Assembly (NCBI RefSeq): GCF_036511935.1
Contig: NZ_AP028878.1
Location: forward strand, 3,410,001-3,474,000
DNA: 64,000 nt
Reading direction: 5' to 3'
Origin: Marinobacter nanhaiticus D15-8W
GTDB lineage: Bacteria > Pseudomonadota > Gammaproteobacteria > Pseudomonadales > Oleiphilaceae
Shown: positions 19,471 through 27,938 of the stretch, in pieces
Position numbering within the stretch: the stretch's first letter is position 1
Layout: each line of letters opens with the position of its first letter
Translations under genes and position numbers: made by a program
Notes under the pieces: generated by a model
What the model was told of the DNA's origin: nothing
The model's database searches: none
What the model saw: the letters and a program-made list of their open reading frames with translations, nothing else

Positions 19471-19827
19471 TTAGTAGAACAGAGGCAAAATGTAAGGGAA
19501 CACTAAAGCGACCAGTACCAGAGCCGTAACTACCCAAAAGATCACCTTATAAGTCTTTCGGACTTGAGGGATCGCACACGTTTCACCGGGTGAGCATTGC
19601 TCTACAGGGCGGTAAATTCGTCGCCAGGCAAATAACATGGCGACGATGGCCGCGCCAATGAACAGCGGTCGATAGGGCTCCAAAGCTGTCAGGTTGCCGA
19701 TCCAGGCACCGGAAACGCCCAGAGTGATAAGTACCAATGGCCCGAGACAGCAAGCCGAGGCGAGAATTCCAGCCATCCCCCCGACAGCGAGAGAAGCACC
19801 TCCGGATTTAGATTTGAATGTCGACAT
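19471..19827 (-). CDS. merT: Mercury transporter MerT
   Basis: This 118-residue membrane protein has three spans and two cysteine pairs: Cys26-Cys27 in ASACCLGP on the first span, and CSPGETC in the cytoplasmic loop. It imports Hg(II) handed over by MerP. The ATG at 19827 gives the usual family length; the frame extends into the promoter and merR. It is first in merTPFA. Confidence 0.94.
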   Translation of the reverse strand: MSTFKSKSGGASLAVGGMAGILASACCLGPLVLITLGVSGAWIGNLTALEPYRPLFIGAAIVAMLFAWRRIYRPVEQCSPGETCAIPQVRKTYKVIFWVVTALVLVALVFPYILPLFY

Positions 19828-19864
19828 GACGTTTACACCTGTTGCCCATGGACTCGATAAGATA

Positions 19865-19895
19865 AGGTTACTTCCGTAGTCAAGTACGGAGTCAG
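19865..19895 (-). promoter_or_regulatory. mer operator/promoter
   Basis: On the minus strand, -35 CTGACT (19890-19895) and -10 TAACCT (19865-19870) are 19 bases apart, the overlong spacing typical of MerR-controlled promoters. The spacer holds the dyad TCCGTAC-TTGA-CTACGGA where MerR binds and twists the DNA when Hg(II) is present. It also covers the divergent merR start region. Confidence 0.9.
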
Positions 19896-19900
19896 GCATC

Positions 19901-20335
19901 ATGTTGGATAAAGCTAATTCACTGACTATTGGCGGCTTAGCCAAGGCGGCCAATGTAAATGTCGAGACGATCCGCTATTACCAGCGGCGAGGTCTTTTGT
20001 CGGAACCCAAGCGGCCTCCGGGTGGTATTCGACGCTACGGTTCCGCCGATATTGATCGGCTGACATTTGTTAAAACGGCGCAGCAGCTGGGTTTCAGTCT
20101 CGACGAGATAAGCGATCTTCTGCGGCTGGAAGACGGCACCCACTGTGAAGAAGCCAGTGCGCTCGCCGAGCACAAGCTGAAGGATGTGCGTGAAAAGATC
20201 GAAAGGCTGGTGAAAATTGAGAAGGCTCTGAGCGAAATGGTCAGTCAATGCCACGCACAGCCGGACAGCATCGCGTGCCCGCTCATTGCTTCGTTACATG
20301 AGGGAGGTATTGGGACAAGAGGCCAAAAGGGTTAG
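19901..20335 (+). CDS. merR: Mercury-responsive regulator MerR
   Basis: This 144-residue regulator has an N-terminal winged helix ([26 protein letters not shown]), the dimer helix and three Hg-binding cysteines in the classical pattern: GTHC, then C-x8-C in [14 protein letters not shown]. It is divergent from merTPFA with the operator between. It represses without and activates with Hg(II). Two broken relatives lie at 38119 and 43731. Confidence 0.96.
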   Translation: MLDKANSLTIGGLAKAANVNVETIRYYQRRGLLSEPKRPPGGIRRYGSADIDRLTFVKTAQQLGFSLDEISDLLRLEDGTHCEEASALAEHKLKDVREKIERLVKIEKALSEMVSQCHAQPDSIACPLIASLHEGGIGTRGQKG

Positions 20336-20355
20336 CTTCAGAACCAATCAACCTC

Positions 20356-21072
20356 TTGTGGACTTATCCCGATACACATAAACAGACCATCTATGCGAGA
20401 GTCATTTGTGAAGGTACCCTTTGTTTTGTGGACCCCGTTCGCTTGTATACCAGTCGCGTGAGTACTTACGCTAGGTTTGTGAATCTTGTGTGCTACCCCC
20501 AGGGTATCCGCGCGTACTTCCGTCGCTCGCCACACCTTCGGTCAGGCCTTCGTGTGCTTGATGCCGGGTGCGGTTCTGGAATCGCAACGCTCGCTCTTAG
20601 AGACGCGTTGCTTAGCAAGGGCATAGTGCCTGGTTCGCTTCAGGCCTTCGATCTGACGCCGGCGATGCTTGATCGCTTTCGTTCCAAGCTTCAAAAGCGT
20701 GCTATCCACAACGTCGACATTGCACAGGCAGATGTGCTCGACTCTCAGGGCTTGCCGGCTGAATGGGGCAATTACGATCTAATCGTTGCGGCATCGATGT
20801 TCGAGTACCTTCCAACAGAACGTTTGAGCGAAGGATTTCGAGCGCTTCGTTTACGATTAAAGCCAGATGGAAAATTCGTTCTCTTTATCACCCGCAGGAA
20901 CTGGCTCACACGTCCGCTTATCGGCCGATGGTGGCAAGCAAACCTTTATAGCAAGCAAGAACTTGAAGAGGCACTTCAAAAAGCAGGGTTCACTTCTGTG
21001 ACCTTCTCCCAATTCCCAATGCCGTATCGTTTCCTCTCCCTTTGGGGCTACATTATCGAAGCGAAAAACTAG
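20356..21072 (+). CDS. SAM-dependent methyltransferase
   Basis: This 238-residue class I methyltransferase has the SAM-binding glycine motif VLDAGCGSGIATLAL (about 67-81), an acidic residue after the second strand (LQAFDLTPAML) and NYDLIVAASMFEYL as motif II/III. No ATG fits; the frame opens with TTG at 20356, 20 bases after the merR stop. It may be co-transcribed with merR. The substrate is unknown. Close association with mer genes suggests a role with metals or a hitch-hiking gene, but no metal-binding Cys motif is present. Confidence 0.8.
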   Translation: MWTYPDTHKQTIYARVICEGTLCFVDPVRLYTSRVSTYARFVNLVCYPQGIRAYFRRSPHLRSGLRVLDAGCGSGIATLALRDALLSKGIVPGSLQAFDLTPAMLDRFRSKLQKRAIHNVDIAQADVLDSQGLPAEWGNYDLIVAASMFEYLPTERLSEGFRALRLRLKPDGKFVLFITRRNWLTRPLIGRWWQANLYSKQELEEALQKAGFTSVTFSQFPMPYRFLSLWGYIIEAKN

Positions 21073-21133
21073 ACGGCGTCTTTGCCGCCCACCGAAGGTC
21101 TGCTTTTGTTTAGGAAATCGAGGTGGTGGAGGG

Positions 21134-21150
21134 TCGCGAAGCGAACATTC
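21134..21150 (+). repeat. Dispersed 17-bp repeat, copy C
   Basis: TCGCGAAGCGAACATTC, one change from copy A, between the methyltransferase and the convergent anchor-protein gene. Confidence 0.55.
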
Positions 21151-21260
21151 AGGCGCACTTTATTGCGACCAGGTTCTGAGTCTCGCATGTCGCTCGGTAC
21201 AAGCTTGAAAGTTACACCGAAAGATGAGCCGGCAAGCACTATTTAGCTGCTCAAAAGGAT

Positions 21261-21286
21261 CCGGCCCCGTGAGTACACGGGACCGG
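21261..21286 (-). terminator. Terminator of the HupE operon
   Basis: Stem CCGG-C-CCCGTG / CACGGG-A-CCGG with an AGTA loop and one mismatch, 26 bases after the last gene of the minus-strand operon. ATCCTTTT follows on that strand. Confidence 0.6.
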
Positions 21287-21312
21287 AAGTCGTTACATTT
21301 GTCTAATGTTAA

Positions 21313-22008
21313 TCACAACATCTTCTTTAACTGTCCGTATTCTCCCCCAGTACGTAGTACCAGAGTGATGTCGTTGTCGTTCCGGTTTCTGAAAAACCAG
21401 CCGTGATTGCCGGTAAAGGCTGCTTCCAACTCGCCCTCGTCTTCAAGCACGCCCCGGCCTTTTTCGTAGGAAATTGACTGACCACTTCCATCACCATGGG
21501 TATCGAAGTTGATCGGGCCACCCTCTGATACCCAGGAGAATCGGGCTGTAGCGCCTTCCTCCATAGTAAGTTTGAACTCTGTGCCTTCTCCCCGTGTGAG
21601 AACCACGCGCACTTCATCCTGCCACTGCGGTTCCACAACTTCTGGTGCAGGCGCAGGTTCTGGCTCGGCAGGTGCAACTTCTGCTTCAGGCGAGGGAGCT
21701 GGTTCCTTAACGGCTTCAGCCACGACAGGTTCTTTGACTTCCGGGGCCTCTCGCTCAGTTGAGGATTGAACAGCAACCATCTGAGCAGCTTCGTCAGCAG
21801 CAGCCTCTTCGGCGAGCTGCTCCTTGATCTCACCCATTTCAGTCAGGCCCAAAAGGCGACCTGCGCCGGTTGGGTCCAGGGCGTATTCGGCGGGCATGAC
21901 CACGGTTACAAGCAGAACCAACGCCACAATTGCCGCAATGATGGTTGATCGAACCAGCTTGGCAGTGCTGGGCAGTTCTTCACGGTTGGGAATATCGGTG
22001 TTGTACAT
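21313..22008 (-). CDS. Transmembrane anchor protein of the HupE-type metal operon
   Basis: This 231-residue protein has one N-terminal membrane span (about 20-42, VRSTIIAAIVALVLLVTVVMP), then a long Ala/Glu/Pro-rich linker (about 65-130) and a compact C-terminal domain with Trp, His and Asn residues (RFSWVSEGGPINFDTHGDG; FTGNHGWFFRNRNDNDITLVLRT). Proteins with this layout are annotated transmembrane anchor proteins next to HupE genes. The linker suggests the C-terminal domain reaches into the periplasm. It lies 15 bases after the HupE-like gene. The biochemical role is unknown. Confidence 0.75.
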   Translation of the reverse strand: MYNTDIPNREELPSTAKLVRSTIIAAIVALVLLVTVVMPAEYALDPTGAGRLLGLTEMGEIKEQLAEEAAADEAAQMVAVQSSTEREAPEVKEPVVAEAVKEPAPSPEAEVAPAEPEPAPAPEVVEPQWQDEVRVVLTRGEGTEFKLTMEEGATARFSWVSEGGPINFDTHGDGSGQSISYEKGRGVLEDEGELEAAFTGNHGWFFRNRNDNDITLVLRTGGEYGQLKKML

Positions 22009-22023
22009 AAAAAATCTCCAGAA

Positions 22024-22758
22024 TCAGGCGACGAAGTAACCGGTGAGCTGATAGCCAAAGAGCAGAAAACCTGCACTCATCATGGCCACGTTGGCGGTGT
22101 AGGCATGGCGGAAAAATCCGTCGGTTTTTCGCCAGAAGCTGATGACAATCAGGATCATGGCCAGGGCGATCAATTGTCCGATTTCCACGCCCACATTGAA
22201 GGCGAGGAGGTTCGGAATCAGGCCGTCCTGTGAGATGTCGTATTCGATGATCTTGGTGGACAGACCAAAGCCATGGAAGAACCCGAAAATCAACGTGGCG
22301 GCTTTGGTGTTGGGCTGGAAACCAAACCACCGCTGATAGGCACCGATGTTGTCCAGTGCCTTGTAGACGATGGACAGACCGATAATCGCATCAATGATGT
22401 AACTATTGATGCCCACGTTGAAGTAAACCCCCAGCAGCATCGTGGTGGAATGCCCCAAGGCAAACAGGCTCACGTAGATCGCGATGTGCTTCATCTGGTA
22501 GAGGAAGAAAATGACACCCAGCAGGAACAGCAGGTGGTCATATCCGGTGACCATGTGTTTGGCCCCCAGATAGATGAACGAAATAAGGTTTATCCCGGTA
22601 ATTTCCTGGATGTACCCCTTGTCGTCCTGGGCGACGGCATGAGCGAGTACATCGGTACTCAGACCCAGCAAGCCCAAAGTTAGAAATATCCAGAGTAGAC
22701 GATTGCCTGTGCCCGTTGAGGACACACCACGGCATCGGCCAGGCAAGTTTGACAACAT
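22024..22758 (-). CDS. HupE/UreJ-family membrane protein
   Basis: This 244-residue inner-membrane protein starts at the ATG at 22758 with GGAG 5 bases upstream. It has a signal-like first segment and about six spans carrying the family motifs (GAKHMVTGYDHLLFLLGV; ALGHSTTMLL; GFFHGFGLS). Relatives are nickel or cobalt permeases. Here, between an anchor protein and a His-rich exported protein in a metal island, it could move Ni, Co, Zn or Cd in either direction. Confidence 0.82.
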   Translation of the reverse strand: MLSNLPGRCRGVSSTGTGNRLLWIFLTLGLLGLSTDVLAHAVAQDDKGYIQEITGINLISFIYLGAKHMVTGYDHLLFLLGVIFFLYQMKHIAIYVSLFALGHSTTMLLGVYFNVGINSYIIDAIIGLSIVYKALDNIGAYQRWFGFQPNTKAATLIFGFFHGFGLSTKIIEYDISQDGLIPNLLAFNVGVEIGQLIALAMILIVISFWRKTDGFFRHAYTANVAMMSAGFLLFGYQLTGYFVA

Positions 22759-22806
22759 AAAGACTCCAATCGAATGTGTTTTCTCGGGCCGCCTAAGCGG
22801 CAAGAA

Positions 22807-23190
22807 TCAAGAGGAAAGGAGAACTTTTGGAGGGCGTTCAAGCCGATAGCGCAAACTGCGGGGCGAACCTCCGGCAAAGGGTACGGGCTGCCGGAGAACG
22901 GTCAGGCTTTGGGAAACAAACGGAACCCTGAGGTGGTCCATGGTCTCGTGGGTATGATTGCCAGCATCATGATGCACTGATGATGTCTCTGGCTCTTCGT
23001 CAAAATCGTGGGTGTGTCCATGCGCACCATGACTGTCCGTTTGGCCGTCAGACTGCGATTCCCAATCGCCTGCCAGCTCAGCCACACCGTGAGAGAAAGA
23101 CTCGCCAATCACCGACATTGATAGGCCCGCCAATGCAAACAGCATGACGAGTGTCGGAAGCAGTTTTCTCTGGTGGATGGCTGAAATCAT
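22807..23190 (-). CDS. His-rich exported protein, CzcI-like
   Basis: This 127-residue protein starts at the ATG at 23190 (MISAIHQRKLLPTLVMLFALAGLSMSVIG...), a signal peptide. The middle is rich in His and acids (HGAHGHTHDFDEEPETSSVHHDAGNHTHETMDH) and the end is YRLERPPKVLLSS. A small exported protein with a His-rich centre and a Pro-Pro tail fits the CzcI group found beside cation efflux genes. It probably binds Zn, Co or Ni in the periplasm. It is first in the three-gene HupE operon. Confidence 0.65.
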   Translation of the reverse strand: MISAIHQRKLLPTLVMLFALAGLSMSVIGESFSHGVAELAGDWESQSDGQTDSHGAHGHTHDFDEEPETSSVHHDAGNHTHETMDHLRVPFVSQSLTVLRQPVPFAGGSPRSLRYRLERPPKVLLSS

Positions 23191-23353
23191 AAATCTAATG
23201 GGAAGAGTCTGTGGTTGGATTTCATTGAGGACAGAGAATACCACCCCTCCCAAGGGTGATAGGCATTAAACATGGTAAATGATCGCGAACATCGAATACA
23301 TGAGCGCAAAACTTTGCCCAGCTCTCTGATAGCTTGCATCCCAAATGGGCGGT

Positions 23354-24709
23354 TCAATGACTGATCACTGATGCTGACTTTGGGAGGTTGACCACCACCG
23401 AAAAGCCGCGCTCCGGGATCGTGGGAAAACGCAGTGTTCCACCATAACGCTCGACAATTTCCCGAACAATTGCCAGCCCAAGGCCATGGCCCGGCGTCTG
23501 CTCGTCTAGCCGCAATCCCCGTTGACCCAGCTTGCTGATTTCAGCGTCTGCGACGCCGGGGCCATCGTCTATGACACCCATTTGCAGTGTTCCGGAGCGT
23601 TGAACGAGTGACAGTTCCACACAGTGATCTGACCATTTGCCGGCGTTGTCCAGGAGATTGCCCATAATTTCATTTAGGTCGTGTTCCTCGATCGGCCAGC
23701 GGGCGTCCTCCGGCAGAGAACTCGACAGTTCAAAGGACTTTTCCGGGTAGAGCCGCCCCAGCATCCAGAGTAGATCCCGCGCCTGTTTCAGCGGGTAAGC
23801 GCTTTTCCCAACCTGTGGTCCTGCAAAGCGACTTCGGCGCATCTCGGCTTCAAGCTGTTTGTCGATGTCATTGAGTCTCGCGGTCATCTGAAGGCGGAGA
23901 TCGTTGGAAAGCGGACGACTAGTGTCTTCAAGTATCTGCCGGACCGCCGCAATGGGGGTCTTGACGCTGTGAGACAGATTCGCCAGCGCATCCCTTGATC
24001 GTTCCAGGCGTTGATCCAGCGAGTCGAGTAATTGGTTGAGCTGTTGAACCAGCGGTCGAAATTCCTCAGGTGCCTGGACGTGAATCCGGGAAACCTTGCC
24101 ATCCTGAAGTCGCTTAAGCGTGGCCTTCAGCTCGACGACAGGGCGCATGGACAGATTGATACCGAACCAGATCACAACGACCAACAGCAGAATCAGTAAA
24201 ATAGAGACGATGGCTGTCCACGCGTGCAGCTCTGCCTGGCTGCGTTTCAGTGCGCCAAGATCCTCGGACACGATCACAACAATCGGCGTATCGCCGATCT
24301 GGAACGACTTTCGATACGCAAGAATGTTCTTTGGGCCCTCGACTGTATCCGCATCCCGAACACGAACGGTTCCATCCTTTGCTGATTCAATCAACGACGT
24401 TAACACCGGTGCCCAGGAATCCGGGGAAATGATCGTTCTGGACGGAGAATGTATGGCGAAGGCGTGGTGAAAGACTTCCTGAAAGTAGTCACCGGTCTGG
24501 AGGCTGTCCAATTGACCGCCAGAATCAAGAATCTGGTGTTCCAGAAATGCGACCTCATCTTTCAGACGTGTCTCGACGAATTCCCGGGACATCCGGTCCA
24601 GTAAGAGGCCGTGAACCAGCCATGCAAGCCCCATTAACGCAATGCCGGCTGGCAGTAGCAATAAAAGTAAGGTGCCTTTGACGGATTTGGGCTTGCTAAA
24701 CAGCGTCAT
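23354..24709 (-). CDS. Sensor histidine kinase of the copper block (PhoQ-like)
   Basis: This 451-residue kinase starts at the ATG at 24709, overlapping the regulator gene by 14 bases. There are two membrane spans (about 13-35 and 162-185) around a periplasmic sensor of about 125 residues, then HAMP, phospho-acceptor His247 in ANLSHSVKTPIA and an ATPase domain (DLNEIMGNLLDNAGKW; GHGLGLAIVREIVERYGG). The sensor has few Cys or Met and two neighbouring His (FHHAFAIH). Copper is the likely signal because of the divergent cupredoxin-copAB operon. Zinc or another cation cannot be excluded. Confidence 0.85.
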   Translation of the reverse strand: MTLFSKPKSVKGTLLLLLLPAGIALMGLAWLVHGLLLDRMSREFVETRLKDEVAFLEHQILDSGGQLDSLQTGDYFQEVFHHAFAIHSPSRTIISPDSWAPVLTSLIESAKDGTVRVRDADTVEGPKNILAYRKSFQIGDTPIVVIVSEDLGALKRSQAELHAWTAIVSILLILLLVVVIWFGINLSMRPVVELKATLKRLQDGKVSRIHVQAPEEFRPLVQQLNQLLDSLDQRLERSRDALANLSHSVKTPIAAVRQILEDTSRPLSNDLRLQMTARLNDIDKQLEAEMRRSRFAGPQVGKSAYPLKQARDLLWMLGRLYPEKSFELSSSLPEDARWPIEEHDLNEIMGNLLDNAGKWSDHCVELSLVQRSGTLQMGVIDDGPGVADAEISKLGQRGLRLDEQTPGHGLGLAIVREIVERYGGTLRFPTIPERGFSVVVNLPKSASVISH

Positions 24710-25361
24710 TGAAGAGATATCCCTGACCGCGACGAGTTGCAATGGTGTCGTTGCCGACCAGTTTCCGCAATCGGCGAATGTAAGCTTCAATCACGTTTTC
24801 GTTAGGGGTATCGTTCAGGTTGTACAACTGCTCCATTAGCTGCTCTTTCGAGAACACATGGCCGGGACGGCTCATCAGGCAGCGCAGTAGGCGAAATTCC
24901 GTGCCGGTGAGGCTGTGCTCCGTGCCATCTTCCGATTTCAGGCTTTGACGATTTTCATCTAATTCGAAGCGTCCGGCTTTTACCATTGAATGAATACGGC
25001 CTTCGCTTCGACGCACAATGGCGTTGAGCCGGGCGATGAGTTCTTCGGTCTGAAAGGGTTTTGCAAGGTAGTCATCCGCTCCAGCTTTAAGGCCTTCCAC
25101 CTTGTCGTGCCAGTCGCCTCTGGCGGTCAGAATAAGAACCGGGCAGCCTATCTGATGGGTTCTCCATTTCCTCAAAACGTCTAACCCGTTGCCATCGGGT
25201 AGGCCAAGATCAAGAATAACGGCTCGATAGTCCTCCTGCTCGCCCAGAATCGCAGCCTCTTTGGCGGTGTAGGTCGTATCAACGCTGAACCCTGCCTTTT
25301 CAAGCTGACCACTTAATCCGTCAGCCAGCAAACGGTCATCTTCAACGAGCAGTAATCGCAT
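24696..25361 (-). CDS. OmpR-family response regulator of the copper block
   Basis: This 221-residue regulator starts at the ATG at 25361 (MRLLLVEDDRLLADGLS). The phospho-acceptor is Asp51 in AVILDLGLPDGNG, and the winged-helix output domain ends VGNDTIATRRGQGYLF. It is divergent from the cupredoxin gene. The gap holds two TTCAG-N6-TTCAG sites, which fit the tandem half-sites bound by this family. The same motif precedes several other operons, so this protein is the probable master regulator of the block. Confidence 0.88.
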   Translation of the reverse strand: MRLLLVEDDRLLADGLSGQLEKAGFSVDTTYTAKEAAILGEQEDYRAVILDLGLPDGNGLDVLRKWRTHQIGCPVLILTARGDWHDKVEGLKAGADDYLAKPFQTEELIARLNAIVRRSEGRIHSMVKAGRFELDENRQSLKSEDGTEHSLTGTEFRLLRCLMSRPGHVFSKEQLMEQLYNLNDTPNENVIEAYIRRLRKLVGNDTIATRRGQGYLFNDAV

Positions 25362-25410
25362 CGGACATTCCTTCTCTGAGCCAAGTAATAGCTTTGGAGT
25401 GTCGCTGATC

Positions 25411-25429
25411 AACCTGAATTCAGCCTGAA
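25411..25429 (-). promoter_or_regulatory. Candidate response-regulator site 1
   Basis: On the minus strand TTCAGGCTGAATTCAGGTT, i.e. TTCAG, 6 bases, TTCAGGTT. It is 50 bases upstream of the regulator gene, so autoregulation is likely. Confidence 0.6.
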
Positions 25430-25449
25430 TGGCAAATTAGTTCAATATT

Positions 25450-25468
25450 TTCAGCAAGAATTCAGGTT
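25450..25468 (+). promoter_or_regulatory. Candidate response-regulator site 2
   Basis: TTCAGCAAGAATTCAGGTT, the same direct repeat with 11-base phasing, 97 bases upstream of the cupredoxin gene and oriented toward it. Confidence 0.6.
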
Positions 25469-25564
25469 AATGCGCGATGGTGTGATTCGTATTCTGGCAT
25501 CGCTCTTTGTTCAGAGCCAACCGACGCCGGGATTTCCGGCCACTTTATCAATGGAGAAGACAAG

Positions 25565-26092
25565 ATGAATGCATCCAAGTTGATTGTTGCAGCCGCGGCC
25601 ATGTCGATGTCCGCAGTGACCCTCGCCGCCGGTGCTCATGGCGGTGGTCATGGCGCCAGCAGCGGCGAACCGGGTAAAGCCTCGGAGGCCTCTCGCACTA
25701 TCACAGTGGAAATGTACGACAACTACTACGAGCCCGAAGAAATCAGTGTAAAGCCTGGCGAAACCGTTCGCTTCGTGGTGGAGAACAAAGGAAACCTCGT
25801 GCATGAATTCAATGTGGGCACTCCCGACATGCACGACGCTCACCAAGAGGAAATGATGATGATGGTTGAGCATGGCGTGATCCAGGGCGGCAAGCTGAAC
25901 CACGACATGATGAATATGGATATGGGCAATGGCCATTCCATGAAGCATGACGACCCGAACAGTGTGTTGCTGGAACCCGGCCAAAGCAAAGAAATAATTT
26001 GGAAGTTTTCTGATAAAAGCAATATCGAATTCGCCTGCAACGTGCCAGGCCACTATCAGGCCGGTATGTACGGTGAGGTCAATTTCGAGTAA
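25565..26092 (+). CDS. Exported cupredoxin, copper-binding protein (CopI-like)
   Basis: This 175-residue protein has a signal peptide (residues 1-22). The mature part starts with a Gly/His stretch, followed by a plastocyanin/azurin-like fold with a type 1 copper site: an early His in LVHEF and a late FACNVPGHYQAGM giving Cys, His and Met. A Met/His-rich insertion (EEMMMMVEHG...MMNMDMGNGHSMKHD) between the halves could hold extra copper. It is first gene before copA, so a periplasmic copper carrier or electron donor to the oxidase is likely. Confidence 0.88.
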   Translation: MNASKLIVAAAAMSMSAVTLAAGAHGGGHGASSGEPGKASEASRTITVEMYDNYYEPEEISVKPGETVRFVVENKGNLVHEFNVGTPDMHDAHQEEMMMMVEHGVIQGGKLNHDMMNMDMGNGHSMKHDDPNSVLLEPGQSKEIIWKFSDKSNIEFACNVPGHYQAGMYGEVNFE

Positions 26093-26177
26093 ATCGCTTG
26101 GCGGAAGTCCGCGATCAGCGGGGCTGAGACACGTTTCTTGGCCCGGCTTCAATGACGTGTAGTTTGGAGTAAAACAG

Positions 26178-27938
26178 ATGAAAACACGCTTTTTGACAGG
26201 GCTTTTGAGCCTGCTGATGCCAGCCTTGGTTATGGCCGGTGAGTACGACCTTACGGTCGACCGGGTAAAAATTGATACCGGCGATTTTGTGAAGGAAGGC
26301 ATCGGATACAACGGCGCATCCCCGGGGCCGGTTATGCGCTTCAAGGAAGGCGAAAACGTCAAGATCAATGTGACCAATAACCTGGATGAGATGACGTCTA
26401 TTCACTGGCACGGCCTGATCCTTCCTTTTAACCAGGACGGTGTGCCCGGTATCAGCTTCCCGGGCATCAAGCCGGGTGAAACCTTCACCTATGAATTTCC
26501 TATCCAGCAAGCGGGCACTTACTGGTTCCACAGCCACTCTGGATTCCAGGAGCCGGACGGCGCCTATGGTGCCATTGTCATCGAGCCCGAGGGCCGTGAG
26601 CCATTCCGCTACGATCGTGAATACGTGGTGCAGTTGACTGATAAGCACCCCCATTCCGGTGACCGCATCATGCGCAACCTGAAAATGATGCCGGATTACT
26701 ACAACCGCGAGCAGCAAACCGTCGGCGAGTTTTTCTCGGACGTGTCAAAAAATGGCCTGATGAACACCGTCAGTGACCGTATGGCCTGGGGTGGCATGCG
26801 GATGATGAAGGCAGACGTTGAAGACGTGCAGGGCTTTACGGGCCTGATCAACGGCAAAGGTCCGGACCAGAACTGGACGGGACTCTTTGAGCCGGGCGAA
26901 CGCATTCGGCTGCGATTCATCAACTCTTCCGCGATGACCTACTTTGACATCCGGATTCCGGGTTTGGATATGACGGTTGTCCAGGCTGATGGCAACAATG
27001 TTCAGCCGGTTAATGTAGACGAATTCCGGATTGGTGTGGCGGAAACCTACGATGTAATCGTGCGTCCGAAAGATGAGCAGGCCTACACCATATTCGCCGA
27101 ATCCATGGGGCGTTCGGGCTATGCCAGAGCAACACTGGCCCCAGAAGAGGGTATGGAAGCGGCTGTACCGCAACTGCGTGAACCGGCCCGCCTGACTATG
27201 GCCGACATGAGCGGTATGCATGGCATGGACCATGGCAGCATGGCCGGAATGGATCATGGCGACATGGATATGAGCAGCTCAGAAGGGATGGGCGGAATGG
27301 ACCATTCTTCGATGGAGGGAATGGATCACTCGAATATGCAAGGAATGGATCATTCCGACATGGAAGGCATGGATCACGGTTCCATGGCGATGGGTAAAAA
27401 AGAAGGTCCAAGCGATCCCTTCTACGCCAAGGGTAGTGGCCTCGTACCTACCGCAGCCAATGGCGGTAAGTTCTTGTCCTACGCTGACCTGAAGGCTCAG
27501 GACCCGTTGTATGAAGACCGCGAACCGACCCGGGAAATTGAGCTTCGTTTGACCGGCAATATGGAGCGGTATACCTGGAGCATTAATGGCGTCAAGTACG
27601 AAGACGCAGACCCAATTCGTCTCAAATACGGTGAGCGAGTTCGCTTCAAGTTTGTCAACGAGACCATGATGACTCACCCCATGCACCTTCACGGAATGTG
27701 GTCCATCCTCGATGTTGGTGCAGACCAGTGGAATCCGATCAAGCACACGGTCAGTGTGCAGCCAGGCACCACCGTTTACATGGAAACCGAGGTTGACGAG
27801 CCCGGCCAGTGGGCGTTCCACTGCCACCTTTCTTATCACGCGGCCGCTGGCATGTTCCGCAAGGTGATTGTTGAAGGTGGGCCAGAGTCGAAGCAGGCCC
27901 AAACAGACGTGATTGCCGAAGATGGAGGTGAGGTATGA
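26178..27938 (+). CDS. copA: Copper resistance multicopper oxidase CopA (PcoA-type)
   Basis: This 586-residue exported oxidase (signal peptide MKTRFLTGLLSLLMPALVMA) oxidises Cu(I) and sequesters copper in the periplasm. It has cupredoxin domains with the copper motifs HWHG (about 79), WFHSHSG (about 121), HPMHLHGM and HCHLSYHAAAGM near the end. Between about residues 335 and 410 lie many MDHS/MxGM units, an unusually long Met/His store. copB overlaps its stop by 4 bases. It is distinct from the P-type ATPase also called CopA. Confidence 0.95.
   Translation: MKTRFLTGLLSLLMPALVMAGEYDLTVDRVKIDTGDFVKEGIGYNGASPGPVMRFKEGENVKINVTNNLDEMTSIHWHGLILPFNQDGVPGISFPGIKPGETFTYEFPIQQAGTYWFHSHSGFQEPDGAYGAIVIEPEGREPFRYDREYVVQLTDKHPHSGDRIMRNLKMMPDYYNREQQTVGEFFSDVSKNGLMNTVSDRMAWGGMRMMKADVEDVQGFTGLINGKGPDQNWTGLFEPGERIRLRFINSSAMTYFDIRIPGLDMTVVQADGNNVQPVNVDEFRIGVAETYDVIVRPKDEQAYTIFAESMGRSGYARATLAPEEGMEAAVPQLREPARLTMADMSGMHGMDHGSMAGMDHGDMDMSSSEGMGGMDHSSMEGMDHSNMQGMDHSDMEGMDHGSMAMGKKEGPSDPFYAKGSGLVPTAANGGKFLSYADLKAQDPLYEDREPTREIELRLTGNMERYTWSINGVKYEDADPIRLKYGERVRFKFVNETMMTHPMHLHGMWSILDVGADQWNPIKHTVSVQPGTTVYMETEVDEPGQWAFHCHLSYHAAAGMFRKVIVEGGPESKQAQTDVIAEDGGEV

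Noticed and set aside
25511..26377. 288-codon open frame on the minus strand over the cupredoxin gene
   Set aside because: It runs across the cupredoxin gene and into copA on the other strand. The plus-strand genes have signal peptides and copper motifs.
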